From assembly GCA_017478205.1 (NCBI GenBank), contig JAFVDZ010000081.1, forward strand, positions 1 to 62,956: a DNA stretch of 62,956 nucleotides, read 5' to 3'. The translations under genes were made by a program, and so were the position numbers. The stretch is from Spirochaetales bacterium. GTDB lineage: Bacteria > Spirochaetota > Spirochaetia > Sphaerochaetales > Sphaerochaetaceae. Every line of letters starts with the position of its first letter. The first letter of the stretch is position 1. The notes beneath the pieces are model-generated. The model did not search any database. It saw nothing but the letters and a program-made list of their open reading frames with translations, and was not told the DNA's origin. Positions 7,325-16,221 of this stretch are shown piece after piece.

Positions 7325-9598
7325 TCAATCAACAGGATTGTTGCGATAGTAGTTGATGAGACAACCATCTGCAATGATCTGTCTTTCATCTGGAGTCAAA
7401 TCTCCAAGACTTACAGTAAACTCATTGATGCTTCCATCCTTCTTGACAGCATATGCCTTGAATTCAGGTGTTGCTTCAAGAACTGCCTTTCTAAGTCCAG
7501 GAATGAAGACCCAGTCACCAAGAGCGAAAGCACTTTCATCCTTGACAAGAAGTGGAGCCATACCCCAGTTGATACAGTTGGAGCGATAGCGCTTTGTTGC
7601 ATACTCCTTGGCAAGGTTTGCAGATGCACCAAGAACTCTCTGGCAAGATGCAGCCTGTTCACGTGCAGATCCATCACCTGGCTTGATTGCAAAGATAGTT
7701 GAACCGATATCTGTATTCTCAGGATCGACCTTAACAACCTTACTGAGAGCTTCATAGACAGCCTTTACTTCTTCTGGAAGACCATTTCCAGCTCTTCTAT
7801 CACGCTCAATCTGTCTTACTGCCTTACTTCTTCCTACATACTCAGGATCCTTTCTTGAGAGTGCGAACTCACTAAGTCTTTCAGGATTTGATCTATAAGA
7901 GGAGGTCTCACCAGATGGGATGAGCTCATCTGTGGTTGTTACAGGATCTGTGATATATGAGCAGACCTTGACAAGCAGATCGTCTGTAAGTGCTGGCTGT
8001 TCTGGCCAGTCCTTGATGTTTGGACCAAACTTGAGTTCGTAATCACTCTCTGCCTTACCAAAGCCATTGTAGACTCTCTTGTCATATACACTCTTATCGA
8101 ATTCGTAATCATAAGTGTTGTACTTGATATCGAGATCGGAAGCAGCAGTGAGCTTACCATGATTTCTAGCAGTTGCTGCAATTGAGCGAGCATCCATAAG
8201 AGCAACACCACTCATCTGACCTTCACCCGGCTTTGAACCTTCTCTGTTAGGGAAGTTTCTAGTTGTATGTCTGATAGAAAGCTCTCCGTTTGCAGGAGTA
8301 TCACCAGCACCGAAGCAAGGACCACAGAAGCATTCACGGATGATTACACCAGATGCAGCAATATCAGTAAGAACACCATTCTTCATGAGCTGGAGATATG
8401 AAGGCATACTGCCTGGATATACACTCATTGTGAATGCACCATTACCAATACTCTGACCTCTGAGGATATCAGCTACAGCACAAACGTTGTCGAATGTACC
8501 ACCCGAACAACCTGCAACAAGGCCCTGGTCAACCCAGATGCCACCATCATGAACCTTGCTTACAAGGTCGATCTTGGCACCAACAATCTGGCTATTTGCC
8601 TTTTCCTGACATTCGAAAAGGATATCTTTAGGATTCTCAAGAAGTTCTCTGATCGTAATTGTATTGCTTGGATGCATTGGAAGAGCAATTGTCGATTCGA
8701 CCAGGGAAAGGTCAACATAGACACAGCCTTCATAGAGAGCAACATCAGCAGGGTAGAGAGACTTGTAAGCTTCAGGTCTGCCATGGATCTTGAGGTAGTT
8801 TTCAGTTCTTTCATCAGTCTCCCAGATAGATGACCAACAGGTAGTCTCAGTTGTCATTACATCGATACCGTTTCTAAACTCCATTGGCAGGTTCTTTACA
8901 CCAGGTCCAACAAACTCCATTACCTTGTTCTTTACATATCCATTCTTATAGACAGCACCACAGATCTGGAGTGCAACATCCTGAGGTCCTACACCTGGAC
9001 GAGGCTCGCCATCGAGATAGATGAGGATAACACCAGGGCGCTGAACATCATAGGTTCTGCCGACAAGCTGCTTTGCAAGTTCACCACCACCTTCACCAAC
9101 AGAAAGAGTTCCGATCGCACCATATCTTGTATGTGAGTCGGAGCCGAGAATCATTCTGCCACAGCCTGCCATCATTTCTCTATTGTAGGAGTGGATGACA
9201 GCCATATTTGTAGGAACATAGATACCACCATACTTGTGAGCTGCAGAAAGAGCAAACATATGGTCATCTTCATTGATTGTGCCACCAACTGCACAAAGAG
9301 AGTTGTGACAGTTTGTAAGAACATATGGCATTGGGAACTTCTTCATTCCACTTGCACGAGCAGTCTGGATGATACCTACATATGTGATATCATGGCTTGT
9401 GAGACTATCGAACTTGAGCTTGAGATTCTTCATGTCCCCGCTCTTGTTGTGTGCTTTCATGATACCATAGGCAATGGTGCCCTGTTTTGCTTCTTCTTTG
9501 GTAACAGGATGGCCTGCTTTCAGAGCTGCATCCTTTTCGTTTGTTACAATTTCCCGACCTTTTATCAAATATACTTCTGAATCATACAATTTGAGCAT
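7325..9598 (-). CDS. Aconitase-superfamily hydratase, YbhJ-like
   Basis: 757-aa protein of the aconitase superfamily, of the same size as E. coli YbhJ (about 750 aa) and distinct from housekeeping AcnA/AcnB. Visible features: the SDSHTRYGAIGTLS motif (about 155-168), and 4Fe-4S cluster cysteines in GCSGGTFDNVC (about 359) and ECFCGPCFGAGDTP (about 420), matching the aconitase CxxC arrangement; a C-terminal swivel domain with YRSNCINWGMAPL. It should (de)hydrate a hydroxy-di- or tricarboxylate. It has a GAGGAG ribosome binding site and lies directly downstream of a LysR regulator on the same strand. Substrate unknown. Confidence 0.85.
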   Translation of the reverse strand: MLKLYDSEVYLIKGREIVTNEKDAALKAGHPVTKEEAKQGTIAYGIMKAHNKSGDMKNLKLKFDSLTSHDITYVGIIQTARASGMKKFPMPYVLTNCHNSLCAVGGTINEDDHMFALSAAHKYGGIYVPTNMAVIHSYNREMMAGCGRMILGSDSHTRYGAIGTLSVGEGGGELAKQLVGRTYDVQRPGVILIYLDGEPRPGVGPQDVALQICGAVYKNGYVKNKVMEFVGPGVKNLPMEFRNGIDVMTTETTCWSSIWETDERTENYLKIHGRPEAYKSLYPADVALYEGCVYVDLSLVESTIALPMHPSNTITIRELLENPKDILFECQEKANSQIVGAKIDLVSKVHDGGIWVDQGLVAGCSGGTFDNVCAVADILRGQSIGNGAFTMSVYPGSMPSYLQLMKNGVLTDIAASGVIIRECFCGPCFGAGDTPANGELSIRHTTRNFPNREGSKPGEGQMSGVALMDARSIAATARNHGKLTAASDLDIKYNTYDYEFDKSVYDKRVYNGFGKAESDYELKFGPNIKDWPEQPALTDDLLVKVCSYITDPVTTTDELIPSGETSSYRSNPERLSEFALSRKDPEYVGRSKAVRQIERDRRAGNGLPEEVKAVYEALSKVVKVDPENTDIGSTIFAIKPGDGSAREQAASCQRVLGASANLAKEYATKRYRSNCINWGMAPLLVKDESAFALGDWVFIPGLRKAVLEATPEFKAYAVKKDGSINEFTVSLGDLTPDERQIIADGCLINYYRNNPVD

Positions 9599-9676
9599 TT
9601 GAAACTCTCCTCTTTTTCTATTGTTGATTCAAGATTATCACTGGTTTTTCATTGACGCAAACGACAATATTTCAAA

Positions 9677-10597
9677 CTATTTTGATAAAATGTCAATATT
9701 CTTATAATATCTTTGCCCTAAGGAAAGAAGATGGTCAAAAGTAGGGCCAAAATCATCACCACGCCTGAAAACAGCATATACATCTGCACCTAGATGATAT
9801 GTATTGGGCAAAGATAAAAATCTGACACTTCTATCAGTATAAGGTAGAGCAAGCATCAATGTGTTTCCTATACCACCTTCAACTGCATCCAATGCAGATA
9901 TCGTGTCTGGAGCATATAATCTAACATTGGGTCTTCTATCCAATGAAGATAGATAGGATTCTGCAATCTGCCCAGATAGAGTCATTCTTGTAAGACTTAT
10001 ATAGTTTTCATCAAGCCAGCTTAAATCAGAAAGACATGGATATATGAGATTATCCTTCCTTTTTGCCTTATCGATCAAAGGAGAAGAGGAGGGGAGAGCA
10101 AGTACCAAAGGAACGTGTGCAAGAAAGATGTAGTCAAGATCAGATTTCTTTTCAGTTACATAGGTAAAACACAGATCTATTCTGCCTTCTTCTAAACCTT
10201 TAATTAGCTCTTCTGAGCTTCCTCGTTCAAACGCAATCTGAACATCATTATTTAAATAGAACTCAGGAAGCATTCTCTTGAGGACAAAGGATGACATTCC
10301 CTTTGTCGCACCAAAACGGAATGCACTCTCACCGGAATCTTTCATCTCTCTTATATCGTTATCAACCTGTTCATCAAGCAGAAGGATTGCCTTACCAAGT
10401 TCTACATATCTACTTCCAGCCTTGGTAAGTATAAATCTGTTTCCATTCCTCTTGAAAAGCTTGATCTCAAGCATTTCTTCAAGACGCGTAAGATATTTTG
10501 ATAATGCTCCTGGAGTAATACAGAGTTTATCAGCAGCCCGAGAAAGACTTCCTAAAGTGGCGATTTCTACAATGTACTCATAGTCACGGACGTTCAT
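9677..10597 (-). CDS. LysR-family transcriptional regulator
   Basis: 306-aa LysR-type protein. The N-terminal winged helix (residues 1-60) shows the usual pattern SLSRAADKLCITPGALSKYLTRLEEMLEIKLFKR split over helices 2-3; the remainder is a LysR effector-binding domain. It is on the same strand as, and 78 bp upstream of, the YbhJ-like hydratase, so it is probably the regulator of that gene and may be cotranscribed with the 131-aa gene upstream (7-bp gap). Confidence 0.88.
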   Translation of the reverse strand: MNVRDYEYIVEIATLGSLSRAADKLCITPGALSKYLTRLEEMLEIKLFKRNGNRFILTKAGSRYVELGKAILLLDEQVDNDIREMKDSGESAFRFGATKGMSSFVLKRMLPEFYLNNDVQIAFERGSSEELIKGLEEGRIDLCFTYVTEKKSDLDYIFLAHVPLVLALPSSSPLIDKAKRKDNLIYPCLSDLSWLDENYISLTRMTLSGQIAESYLSSLDRRPNVRLYAPDTISALDAVEGGIGNTLMLALPYTDRSVRFLSLPNTYHLGADVYAVFRRGDDFGPTFDHLLSLGQRYYKNIDILSK

Positions 10598-10604
10598 ATT
10601 TTTC

Positions 10605-11000
10605 TTAGATTCTTCTTATAATTCGTTCGACCTCATCGATCGCATCATCGAGTTTTCTTCCAGCCTTGCTCAATCTGTGCTGAACTAGGACATCTGCAAA
10701 GAAGTTATCAAGAAAGTCAAAGAGCGTAAGAACTGTACCAATATCGAAATCTAGATTGCATTCGATATCTCTAAGTTCCCTAGAGAAATCTCTTAGATCG
10801 TACTTAGCTCTGTAGATTGCATCCTTTGCCTTGTTGATATTCGAATGTTTAAAAACAGAAGACCATAGTCCTTTACCAGACAGGATATCCCATACTCCCC
10901 ATGCCTTGGCGTGTGAAATATACTTCCTTGCCTCAATAAGCGAATCTAATGCTCTATTTCCTGCCTTAATTGCTTCTCTTCTCTCAATATCGTAGCTCAT
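10605..11000 (-). CDS. Unknown 131-aa helical protein
   Basis: Soluble, highly charged and predicted mostly helical. A central motif reads KAWGVWDILSGKGLWSSVFKHS, split here as KAWGVWDILSGKG then LWSSVFKHS, followed by KAKDAIYRAKYDLRDFSREL. I recall similar short proteins in Clostridia but know no function. The ATG at 11000 is preferred to the one at 11030, because the ten extra residues (MLEHIYIISR) look unlike the family; neither has a Shine-Dalgarno sequence. The stop is 7 bp before the LysR gene, so the two are probably cotranscribed. Confidence 0.65.
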   Translation of the reverse strand: MSYDIERREAIKAGNRALDSLIEARKYISHAKAWGVWDILSGKGLWSSVFKHSNINKAKDAIYRAKYDLRDFSRELRDIECNLDFDIGTVLTLFDFLDNFFADVLVQHRLSKAGRKLDDAIDEVERIIRRI

Positions 11001-11053
11001 ACGAGAAATTATATATATATGTTCAAGCATTGTAAAAATATTTAGATGACATC

Positions 11054-11089
11054 TTGAAACTCATACTTGTATCTGATACAAATACAAGT
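11054..11089 (+). promoter_or_regulatory. Promoter with overlapping palindromic operator
   Basis: Candidate -35 TTGAAA (11054-11059), 17-bp spacer, -10 TACAAA (11077-11082), placing the transcript start within a few bases of the ATG at 11093. A 15-bp perfect palindrome TTGTATC-T-GATACAA (11067-11081) covers the -10, and a third half site ATACAAGT (11082-11089) pairs with ACTTGTAT (11065-11072). A protein bound here would block the promoter. The Rrf2-type regulator encoded by the second gene of the operon is the obvious candidate. Confidence 0.55.
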
Positions 11090-11092
11090 AAT

Positions 11093-11914
11093 ATGAATAT
11101 CAACTTTGATGTAACAAAAACAATTAAGGGAAGGAAAAGTGTAAGAACTTTTGATGGAAATAGAATAAAGGAATCAGATAGGAGTGCACTTGAATCCTTT
11201 ATTGAAAAGGTATCGAATCCATTTGATGTTCCTGTAGAATTTAGATTGCTAGATGCATCTCGATATGACCTCAAAAGTCCTGTTGTTTTAGGATCAGATC
11301 TTTATCTTGCAGGAAAGGTCAAGAGATGCAAGAACTTTGAATTAGGTTTTGGCTACAGTTTTGAAACTGCATGTCTTTATGCACACTCTCTTGGTCTTGG
11401 CACTGTCATCCTGGCAGCAACTTTGAAAAGATCTTCTTTTGAAAAGGCAATGGACCTTTGTGAAGATGAAGTAATGCCAACAGCATCTCCAATTGGCTAT
11501 CCTGCACAAAAGCAATCATTAAGAGAATCTCTTATGAGAAAAAGTCTGAATGCAGATGATCGAATTGCATTTGAGAAACTATTCTTCGATGGGAATTTCG
11601 ACACTGGACTCAAGGTTGAGAATGCAAGAGAATTTGCTGTGGCACTTGATATGGTAAGACTTGCTCCTTCTGCAACCAACAAACAGCCATGGCGTGCAGT
11701 TGTTGATAAAGATACAGTCCACTTTTATGAAATGAAGTCAATAAAAGACAGTTCTCTTGGCGATATTCAGAAAGTCGATATGGGAATTGCTCTTGCTCAC
11801 TTTGATCTGACAATGCAAACAGAGGGGTATTCTGGAAAGTTCATCGAATCAGATCCAGGCATCAAATTGCCTAAAAATGTTCACTACATTATCTCATACA
11901 AGAGTGTAAATTGA
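11093..11914 (+). CDS. Nitroreductase-family protein (TM1586-like)
   Basis: 273-aa flavin-dependent nitroreductase fold, apparently of the tandem/TM1586 kind in which two half-domains sit on one chain: KTIKGRKSVRTFDG near the N-terminus is the usual FMN phosphate-binding start, and DMVRLAPSATNKQPWRAVVD (about residues 185-204) is a second nitroreductase-type motif. The ATG at 11093 is chosen because homology starts there; the in-frame ATG at 11054 would add 13 unrelated residues and lies within the promoter. First gene of a three-gene operon with an Rrf2 regulator and an MDR-type reductase, which suggests a response to quinones, nitro compounds or other electrophiles. Confidence 0.75.
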   Translation: MNINFDVTKTIKGRKSVRTFDGNRIKESDRSALESFIEKVSNPFDVPVEFRLLDASRYDLKSPVVLGSDLYLAGKVKRCKNFELGFGYSFETACLYAHSLGLGTVILAATLKRSSFEKAMDLCEDEVMPTASPIGYPAQKQSLRESLMRKSLNADDRIAFEKLFFDGNFDTGLKVENAREFAVALDMVRLAPSATNKQPWRAVVDKDTVHFYEMKSIKDSSLGDIQKVDMGIALAHFDLTMQTEGYSGKFIESDPGIKLPKNVHYIISYKSVN

Positions 11915-12336
11915 TGGATACTCGTTTTTCTACTGCAATCCATATTCTGATCATGATAGCAGGAGATCCAAATCCGATTGCATCTGAAAAGATTGCTGAA
12001 AGTGTAGGGACCAATGCAAGCTATATCAGAAAGATTACGAGTTTGCTGAGAAAAAATGGAATCATAGCAAGCCATCAGGGAGTTGAAGGTTTCAGGCTAC
12101 TTGTGAAACCAGATGAGTTGTCTCTTTCTAGAGTTTACAGTGCACTCTACAATACTGATGAAGTTCATTTGTTTGATATTCATCAGAATCCTAGTGACAA
12201 GTGCATTGTAGGAAGACATATACTGCCAGTTCTTTCTGATGTCTTCAAGGAAGTTGAAAGAAGAGCTGAAGATGAGATGAGAGAAACAACTCTTTTTGAC
12301 TGCATGAAAAAGATGAGAGTGTTGATTGATAATTGA
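11914..12336 (+). CDS. Rrf2-family transcriptional regulator
   Basis: 140-aa Rrf2-type winged-helix regulator. The N-terminal region (DTRFSTAIHILIMIA, then SEKIAESVGTNASYIRKI) matches the family. Only one cysteine (KCIVGRH, about residue 90) is present, so an IscR/NsrR-type Fe-S cluster with three cysteines is not possible; it is closer to the YwnA-like cluster-free members. The ATG overlaps the nitroreductase stop by one base (TGATG). It probably controls its own operon through the palindrome at 11065-11089. Confidence 0.85.
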   Translation: MDTRFSTAIHILIMIAGDPNPIASEKIAESVGTNASYIRKITSLLRKNGIIASHQGVEGFRLLVKPDELSLSRVYSALYNTDEVHLFDIHQNPSDKCIVGRHILPVLSDVFKEVERRAEDEMRETTLFDCMKKMRVLIDN

Positions 12337-12343
12337 GTAATAT

Positions 12344-13348
12344 ATGAAAGCTTGTGTTCTTAATGGATATGATAAAAAGGGAAGGTCTCTTGAGATCGTC
12401 AATGTCCAAAAGCCTGAAATTGGAAATAATGATGTTCTTGTAAAGACAAGAACTGCTGGTGTCAATCCACTTGATAATATGATCATCCATGGGGATGTCA
12501 AATTGATCGTTCCATACAAGACACCTCTTGTAATGGGCAACGAGTTTACAGGAGTGATAGAGAAGGTTGGAAAGAGTGTCACTAGATTCAAGGTGGGAGA
12601 TAGAGTCTATGGAAGGATGCCACTGAGGAAGATTGGTACTTTTGCTGAATTCATTGCAATCGAACAAGACTCAATTGCTATCGTACCTGAGTATCTTTCA
12701 GACGAAGAAGCCTCCTGTGTTCCATTGACAGCACTGACAGCTTTTCAGGCTTTTGAAATAATGAGGCCAAAAGCCGGAGAAACAATATTTATCTCTGGTG
12801 GAACAGGAAGTCTTGGTGCGATGGCAATTCCTTTGGCCAAGAGTTTTGGTCTTTCTGTAATTACAAATGGTAATGCTGAAAACAGAGATAGAGTAATTGA
12901 GCTTGGAGTAGACAGGTTCATAGACTACAAAACTGAAGACTACTCAAAATCTCTTCATGATGTTGATTACGTTCTTGATACTCTGGGGGATAGGGAACTT
13001 GCAAAGGAATTTTCAATATTGAAGCAAGGCGGCAAACTGGTTTCCCTGAAAGGACTTCCAAATGGTGAGTTTGCATCAAGATTTGGTATGCCTTTTGTAA
13101 AGCGAATGCTATTTGGCATGGTTGGAAGAAAATATGACAAGATGGCAGATAAGAAGAATCAGAGCTATCATTTCATCTTTGTTCATGAAGACGGAAAGGG
13201 GCTTGAGACGATTTCTAAGCTATTTACAGAGAAGAAGATCAAAGTTTCTGTCGATGAAGTATTTTCTCTTGATGATGTGAATAAAGCGTTGGAAAAAGTT
13301 GCCAATGGAAAATCGAAAGGAAAGACCATTATCAGGATCTCAAAGTAA
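12344..13348 (+). CDS. Medium-chain dehydrogenase/quinone oxidoreductase-like protein
   Basis: 334-aa member of the MDR (zinc-independent alcohol dehydrogenase/quinone reductase) family. It has the N-terminal GroES-like domain (AGVNPLDNMIIHGD, GNEFTGVIEKVG, VGDRVYG) and a Rossmann NAD(P)-binding domain with ISGGTGSLGAMAIPLAKSFG (about 147-166). The cysteine ligands of zinc-dependent alcohol dehydrogenases are absent. It follows the Rrf2 gene by 7 bp and is presumably part of the same electrophile-response operon. The exact substrate cannot be read from the sequence. Confidence 0.82.
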   Translation: MKACVLNGYDKKGRSLEIVNVQKPEIGNNDVLVKTRTAGVNPLDNMIIHGDVKLIVPYKTPLVMGNEFTGVIEKVGKSVTRFKVGDRVYGRMPLRKIGTFAEFIAIEQDSIAIVPEYLSDEEASCVPLTALTAFQAFEIMRPKAGETIFISGGTGSLGAMAIPLAKSFGLSVITNGNAENRDRVIELGVDRFIDYKTEDYSKSLHDVDYVLDTLGDRELAKEFSILKQGGKLVSLKGLPNGEFASRFGMPFVKRMLFGMVGRKYDKMADKKNQSYHFIFVHEDGKGLETISKLFTEKKIKVSVDEVFSLDDVNKALEKVANGKSKGKTIIRISK

Positions 13349-13680
13349 TTGTCATATAAACGAAATCTACAAGGTCTGGATGAAGATTGCTCATTTTGCT
13401 TGATGAGGATCTGAGTATCTTGTTTCTATCTTCAATCCAGATATCGATGTAACAAAAATTGAACAGAAGCCAATTATATATGCTTGATTTCCTTGAGTCA
13501 GGCATAATCGATTTGATTGCAAAATCAAGAGAGTACAAGACACTTGAGCCACTTGTTCTGTTTATAACATCTCCGTTTGCAAAAATTGCATGTGAAGTAA
13601 TAAATACATGGAATATAGAAAAAGAAAAAAAACCTAATGATGTTATTCAATAAACATTTTCATAGTGCTATAGTGGAAAA
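13349..13680 (+). pseudogene. Gap with possible eroded coding sequence
   Basis: 332 bp with no intact gene. A frame at 13459-13653 (start TTG, no ribosome binding site) encodes 64 residues with LYMLDFLESGIIDLIAKSRE and LVLFITSPFAKIACEVIN, which is reminiscent of the C-terminal half of TetR-type regulators. A second short frame just upstream (13402-13476) runs through to a stop in another phase, as after a frameshift. This may be a decayed regulator gene, but the similarity is by eye only. No transcription signals are clear. Confidence 0.2.
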
Positions 13681-13710
13681 TCGTTGAATTTCAAGTTTTT
13701 CAGGTTATTT

Positions 13711-15075
13711 ATGAAAAAAAATAGAAGTAATTTTTCGGGTAAATTGGGCTATGTACTTGCAGCAGCTGGTGCATCTGTTGGTCTTGGAAACATCTGGCGT
13801 TTTCCATATCTTGCAGCAAAGTATGGTGGAGGAATCTTTCTCCTTGTCTACATTCTACTTGCAGTCACTTTCGGTTATACGATGATCATAGCAGAGACTG
13901 TTATTGGTAGAGCGACAAAGAAAAGTCCAGTAAGTGCATTCAAAAGCTATGGAAACAATAACTTTCTAAAGTTTGGTGGATGGTTAAATGCAATAATCCC
14001 TGCACTTATCTGTCCATATTACTCAACAATTGGTGGCTGGGTAACAAAATATCTATTCGAATACATAATTGGTAACACAGAAGCTGTTTCACAGGATGGA
14101 TACTTTACTTCTTTCATTGCAAATGGCTATGAACCTGAACTTTGGTTTTTCATCTTCATGTTTGCTGTTCTCTTTGTAATATTCTTTGGTGTCAAGAATG
14201 GAATCGAACGTGTGTCTAGATTCATGATGCCAATTCTATTAGTTCTTGCTTTAATCATATCTGTCTATTCAATTTCACTTCCAGGAGCAATTGAAGGAGT
14301 TAAATACTTCCTCATCCCAAACTTCTCCAACTTCTCTTTTATTACTGTTGTCTCTGCAATGGGGCAGATGTTCTATTCACTCTCGATTGCAATGGGCATC
14401 CTGATTACATTCGGTTCCTACATGAAGGACGATGTTTCTATCGATAACGCAACAATTCAAGTTGAGATTTTCGATACAGGAATTGCAATTCTTGCAGGTC
14501 TTATGATCATTCCTGCAGTATTTGCTTTCTCTGGTGGAGATCCTAACTCTCTCAATGCAGGACCATCTCTCATGTTCGTAACAATTCCTAAAGTCCTGTC
14601 TTCTACAAACTTTGCTCGCCTAGGTGGTAATCTCTTCTTCATACTTGTTCTGTTTGCAGCTCTGACAAGTGCAATTGCACTTACTGAGAGTGCAGTCTCA
14701 ACTATTGAGGATGAACTTGGATACTCAAGAAAGAAGGCAACTATCATCATGGGCATCATCATGATAGTACTTGGAACATTATCATCTCTTGGTTATGGAC
14801 CTCTTGGATTTATAAAGATAATCGGTATGGAATTTTTGGATTTCTTCGACTTTCTTACAAATACGATAATGATGCCACTTGCAGCAATCTGTATCTGCAT
14901 CCTTGTTACAAAGTATATGGGAGTAGGCAAGGTCAATGATGAAGTTATCAAGAATGGTCACAAATTTGGACGAAGAAAGATCTTTGAGATAACAATACAG
15001 TATTTCAGTCCTGTTATTCTTATAATCATTCTCTTCTCATCCATTGCCAATGTCCTTGGCTGGATAAAGATGTAA
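13711..15075 (+). CDS. Sodium-dependent transporter, NSS/SNF family
   Basis: 454-aa polytopic membrane protein of the neurotransmitter:sodium symporter family (LeuT-like, prokaryotic 11-12 TM type). The hallmark of TM1, GYVLAAAGASVGLGNIWRFP (about residues 13-32), includes the unwound GxGNxWRFPY substrate/sodium site; later segments include NSLNAGPSLMFVTIP and the TM8-like LFAALTSAIALTESAVSTIE. It probably imports an amino acid or related amine with sodium. The ATG at 13711 is preferred to the TTG at 13684. The hydrolase gene follows after 20 bp. Confidence 0.9.
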   Translation: MKKNRSNFSGKLGYVLAAAGASVGLGNIWRFPYLAAKYGGGIFLLVYILLAVTFGYTMIIAETVIGRATKKSPVSAFKSYGNNNFLKFGGWLNAIIPALICPYYSTIGGWVTKYLFEYIIGNTEAVSQDGYFTSFIANGYEPELWFFIFMFAVLFVIFFGVKNGIERVSRFMMPILLVLALIISVYSISLPGAIEGVKYFLIPNFSNFSFITVVSAMGQMFYSLSIAMGILITFGSYMKDDVSIDNATIQVEIFDTGIAILAGLMIIPAVFAFSGGDPNSLNAGPSLMFVTIPKVLSSTNFARLGGNLFFILVLFAALTSAIALTESAVSTIEDELGYSRKKATIIMGIIMIVLGTLSSLGYGPLGFIKIIGMEFLDFFDFLTNTIMMPLAAICICILVTKYMGVGKVNDEVIKNGHKFGRRKIFEITIQYFSPVILIIILFSSIANVLGWIKM

Positions 15076-15095
15076 AAGGATGAAAAGAATATTCT

Positions 15096-15911
15096 ATGGA
15101 CATACAATTTGGAACTGCAGATCTCGAGCAATTCTCGATGGATTATTTCAAGTTTGGAAATGGGGAAAGGACTCTTGTAATCCTTCCAGGACTCAATACC
15201 ACAAGCGTCATGCCAAATGCTGAGGCTGTCTCTAGAACATATAAGGCCCTTGCTGATGATTTTACGATCTATCTGTTTGACAGAAGAAAGGGGGTCTTAC
15301 CTTCAGTGTATACAGTCAAAGACATGGCTGAGGACACTGCTAAAGCTTTTAAAAAGGTTGGGCTTTATAACGTTGATATCTTTGGAGCATCACAAGGCGG
15401 TATGATTGCTATGACGATGGCGATCAACAACCCATGCCTTGTCCATTCTCTTGTTATAGGCTCATCAACTGCAAAGATCGCTAAAGAAGATTTCGCTATA
15501 TTTGACAACTGGATCAAGTTGGCAAAGGAAGAGAGAACAGAAGAACTCTACCTTACTTTTGCAAAGGACCTATTTTCTGCTGAAATGCTTGAGAACACAA
15601 GAGACCTTTGGATCAATCTTTCAAAAGCAGTCAAGAAGGAAGATCTTGAGCGCTTTGTAATTCTTGCTGAAGGCATGAGAGGCTTCGATATTACATCAGA
15701 GCTAAAGAAGGTCACTTGTCCTGTTCTTTCATTGGGGTCAAATGCAGACAATGTGTTCAAGAAAGGGGAGAGTGAGCAGATAGTTAACTATCTTGTAAAC
15801 AGTAAGTGCTCAGAGAAACATATGTATGATGGATATGGACACGCAGTTTTTGACTGTACTCCAGACTTCCAGGAGCGCATGCTAGAGTTCTTGAAAAAAC
15901 ATAGTAAATAG
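15096..15911 (+). CDS. Alpha/beta hydrolase
   Basis: 271-aa alpha/beta-hydrolase. Complete catalytic triad in view: nucleophile elbow GASQGG (Ser about residue 100), acidic residue in SLGSNADNVF (about 215), and His in DGYGHAVFD (about 247). ILPGLN near residue 30 would supply the oxyanion hole. No signal peptide, so cytoplasmic. The gene lies 20 bp behind the sodium symporter and is probably cotranscribed; it might process the imported compound, but the substrate is unknown. Confidence 0.82.
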   Translation: MDIQFGTADLEQFSMDYFKFGNGERTLVILPGLNTTSVMPNAEAVSRTYKALADDFTIYLFDRRKGVLPSVYTVKDMAEDTAKAFKKVGLYNVDIFGASQGGMIAMTMAINNPCLVHSLVIGSSTAKIAKEDFAIFDNWIKLAKEERTEELYLTFAKDLFSAEMLENTRDLWINLSKAVKKEDLERFVILAEGMRGFDITSELKKVTCPVLSLGSNADNVFKKGESEQIVNYLVNSKCSEKHMYDGYGHAVFDCTPDFQERMLEFLKKHSK

Positions 15912-16000
15912 AAATTGCTTTTTCTAATTTTGAAGAACAAAAGGTATTGAAAATGCTAGCTTGAATTGCAATCAATGCTCTGATTTAATCAATATATACA

Positions 16001-16030
16001 CCAAGAGCCTGATAAAAATCAGGCTCTTGG
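16001..16030 (+). terminator. Perfect 13-bp hairpin after the hydrolase
   Basis: CCAAGAGCCTGAT (16001-16013), loop AAAA, ATCAGGCTCTTGG (16018-16030). The stem is perfect and strong, but only a T-poor tract follows (CATTTGG), so termination would be imperfect. It is the last structure before the IS-like repeats and the G+C-richer island. Confidence 0.55.
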
Positions 16031-16072
16031 CATTTGGTGGTGTTTGCCTAAATTGATACAAGAATCAGGGAA

Positions 16073-16120
16073 GGGGACAAACTATCTCAGAGGGGGGACA
16101 TTTTGACTTGGGAGCGGACA
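16073..16120 (-). mobile_element. IS21-like terminal repeats, element remnant
   Basis: On the minus strand three copies of a unit starting TGTCCCC/TGTCCGC occur with 20-21 bp periodicity (GGACA on the plus strand at 16075-16079, 16096-16100 and 16116-16120). Such spaced repeats are typical of IS21-family ends. No transposase gene remains. The array lies directly before the truncated DUF554 gene and marks the left edge of the compositionally different segment. Its sequence differs from the array at 53-134, so two different elements are involved. Confidence 0.5.
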
Positions 16121-16221
16121 ACCTGCATTTGAATCATCTGGAATGCAGTTTTTTTATGAATTTGGATTTAATGATAATTATTTAAGGGGCTTTATAACTT
16201 TAATTTCCGATAGGTCTTCTG

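Noticed and set aside
12097-12591. Minus-strand 164-codon open frame
   Set aside because: Antisense to the Rrf2 and MDR genes, which are well supported.
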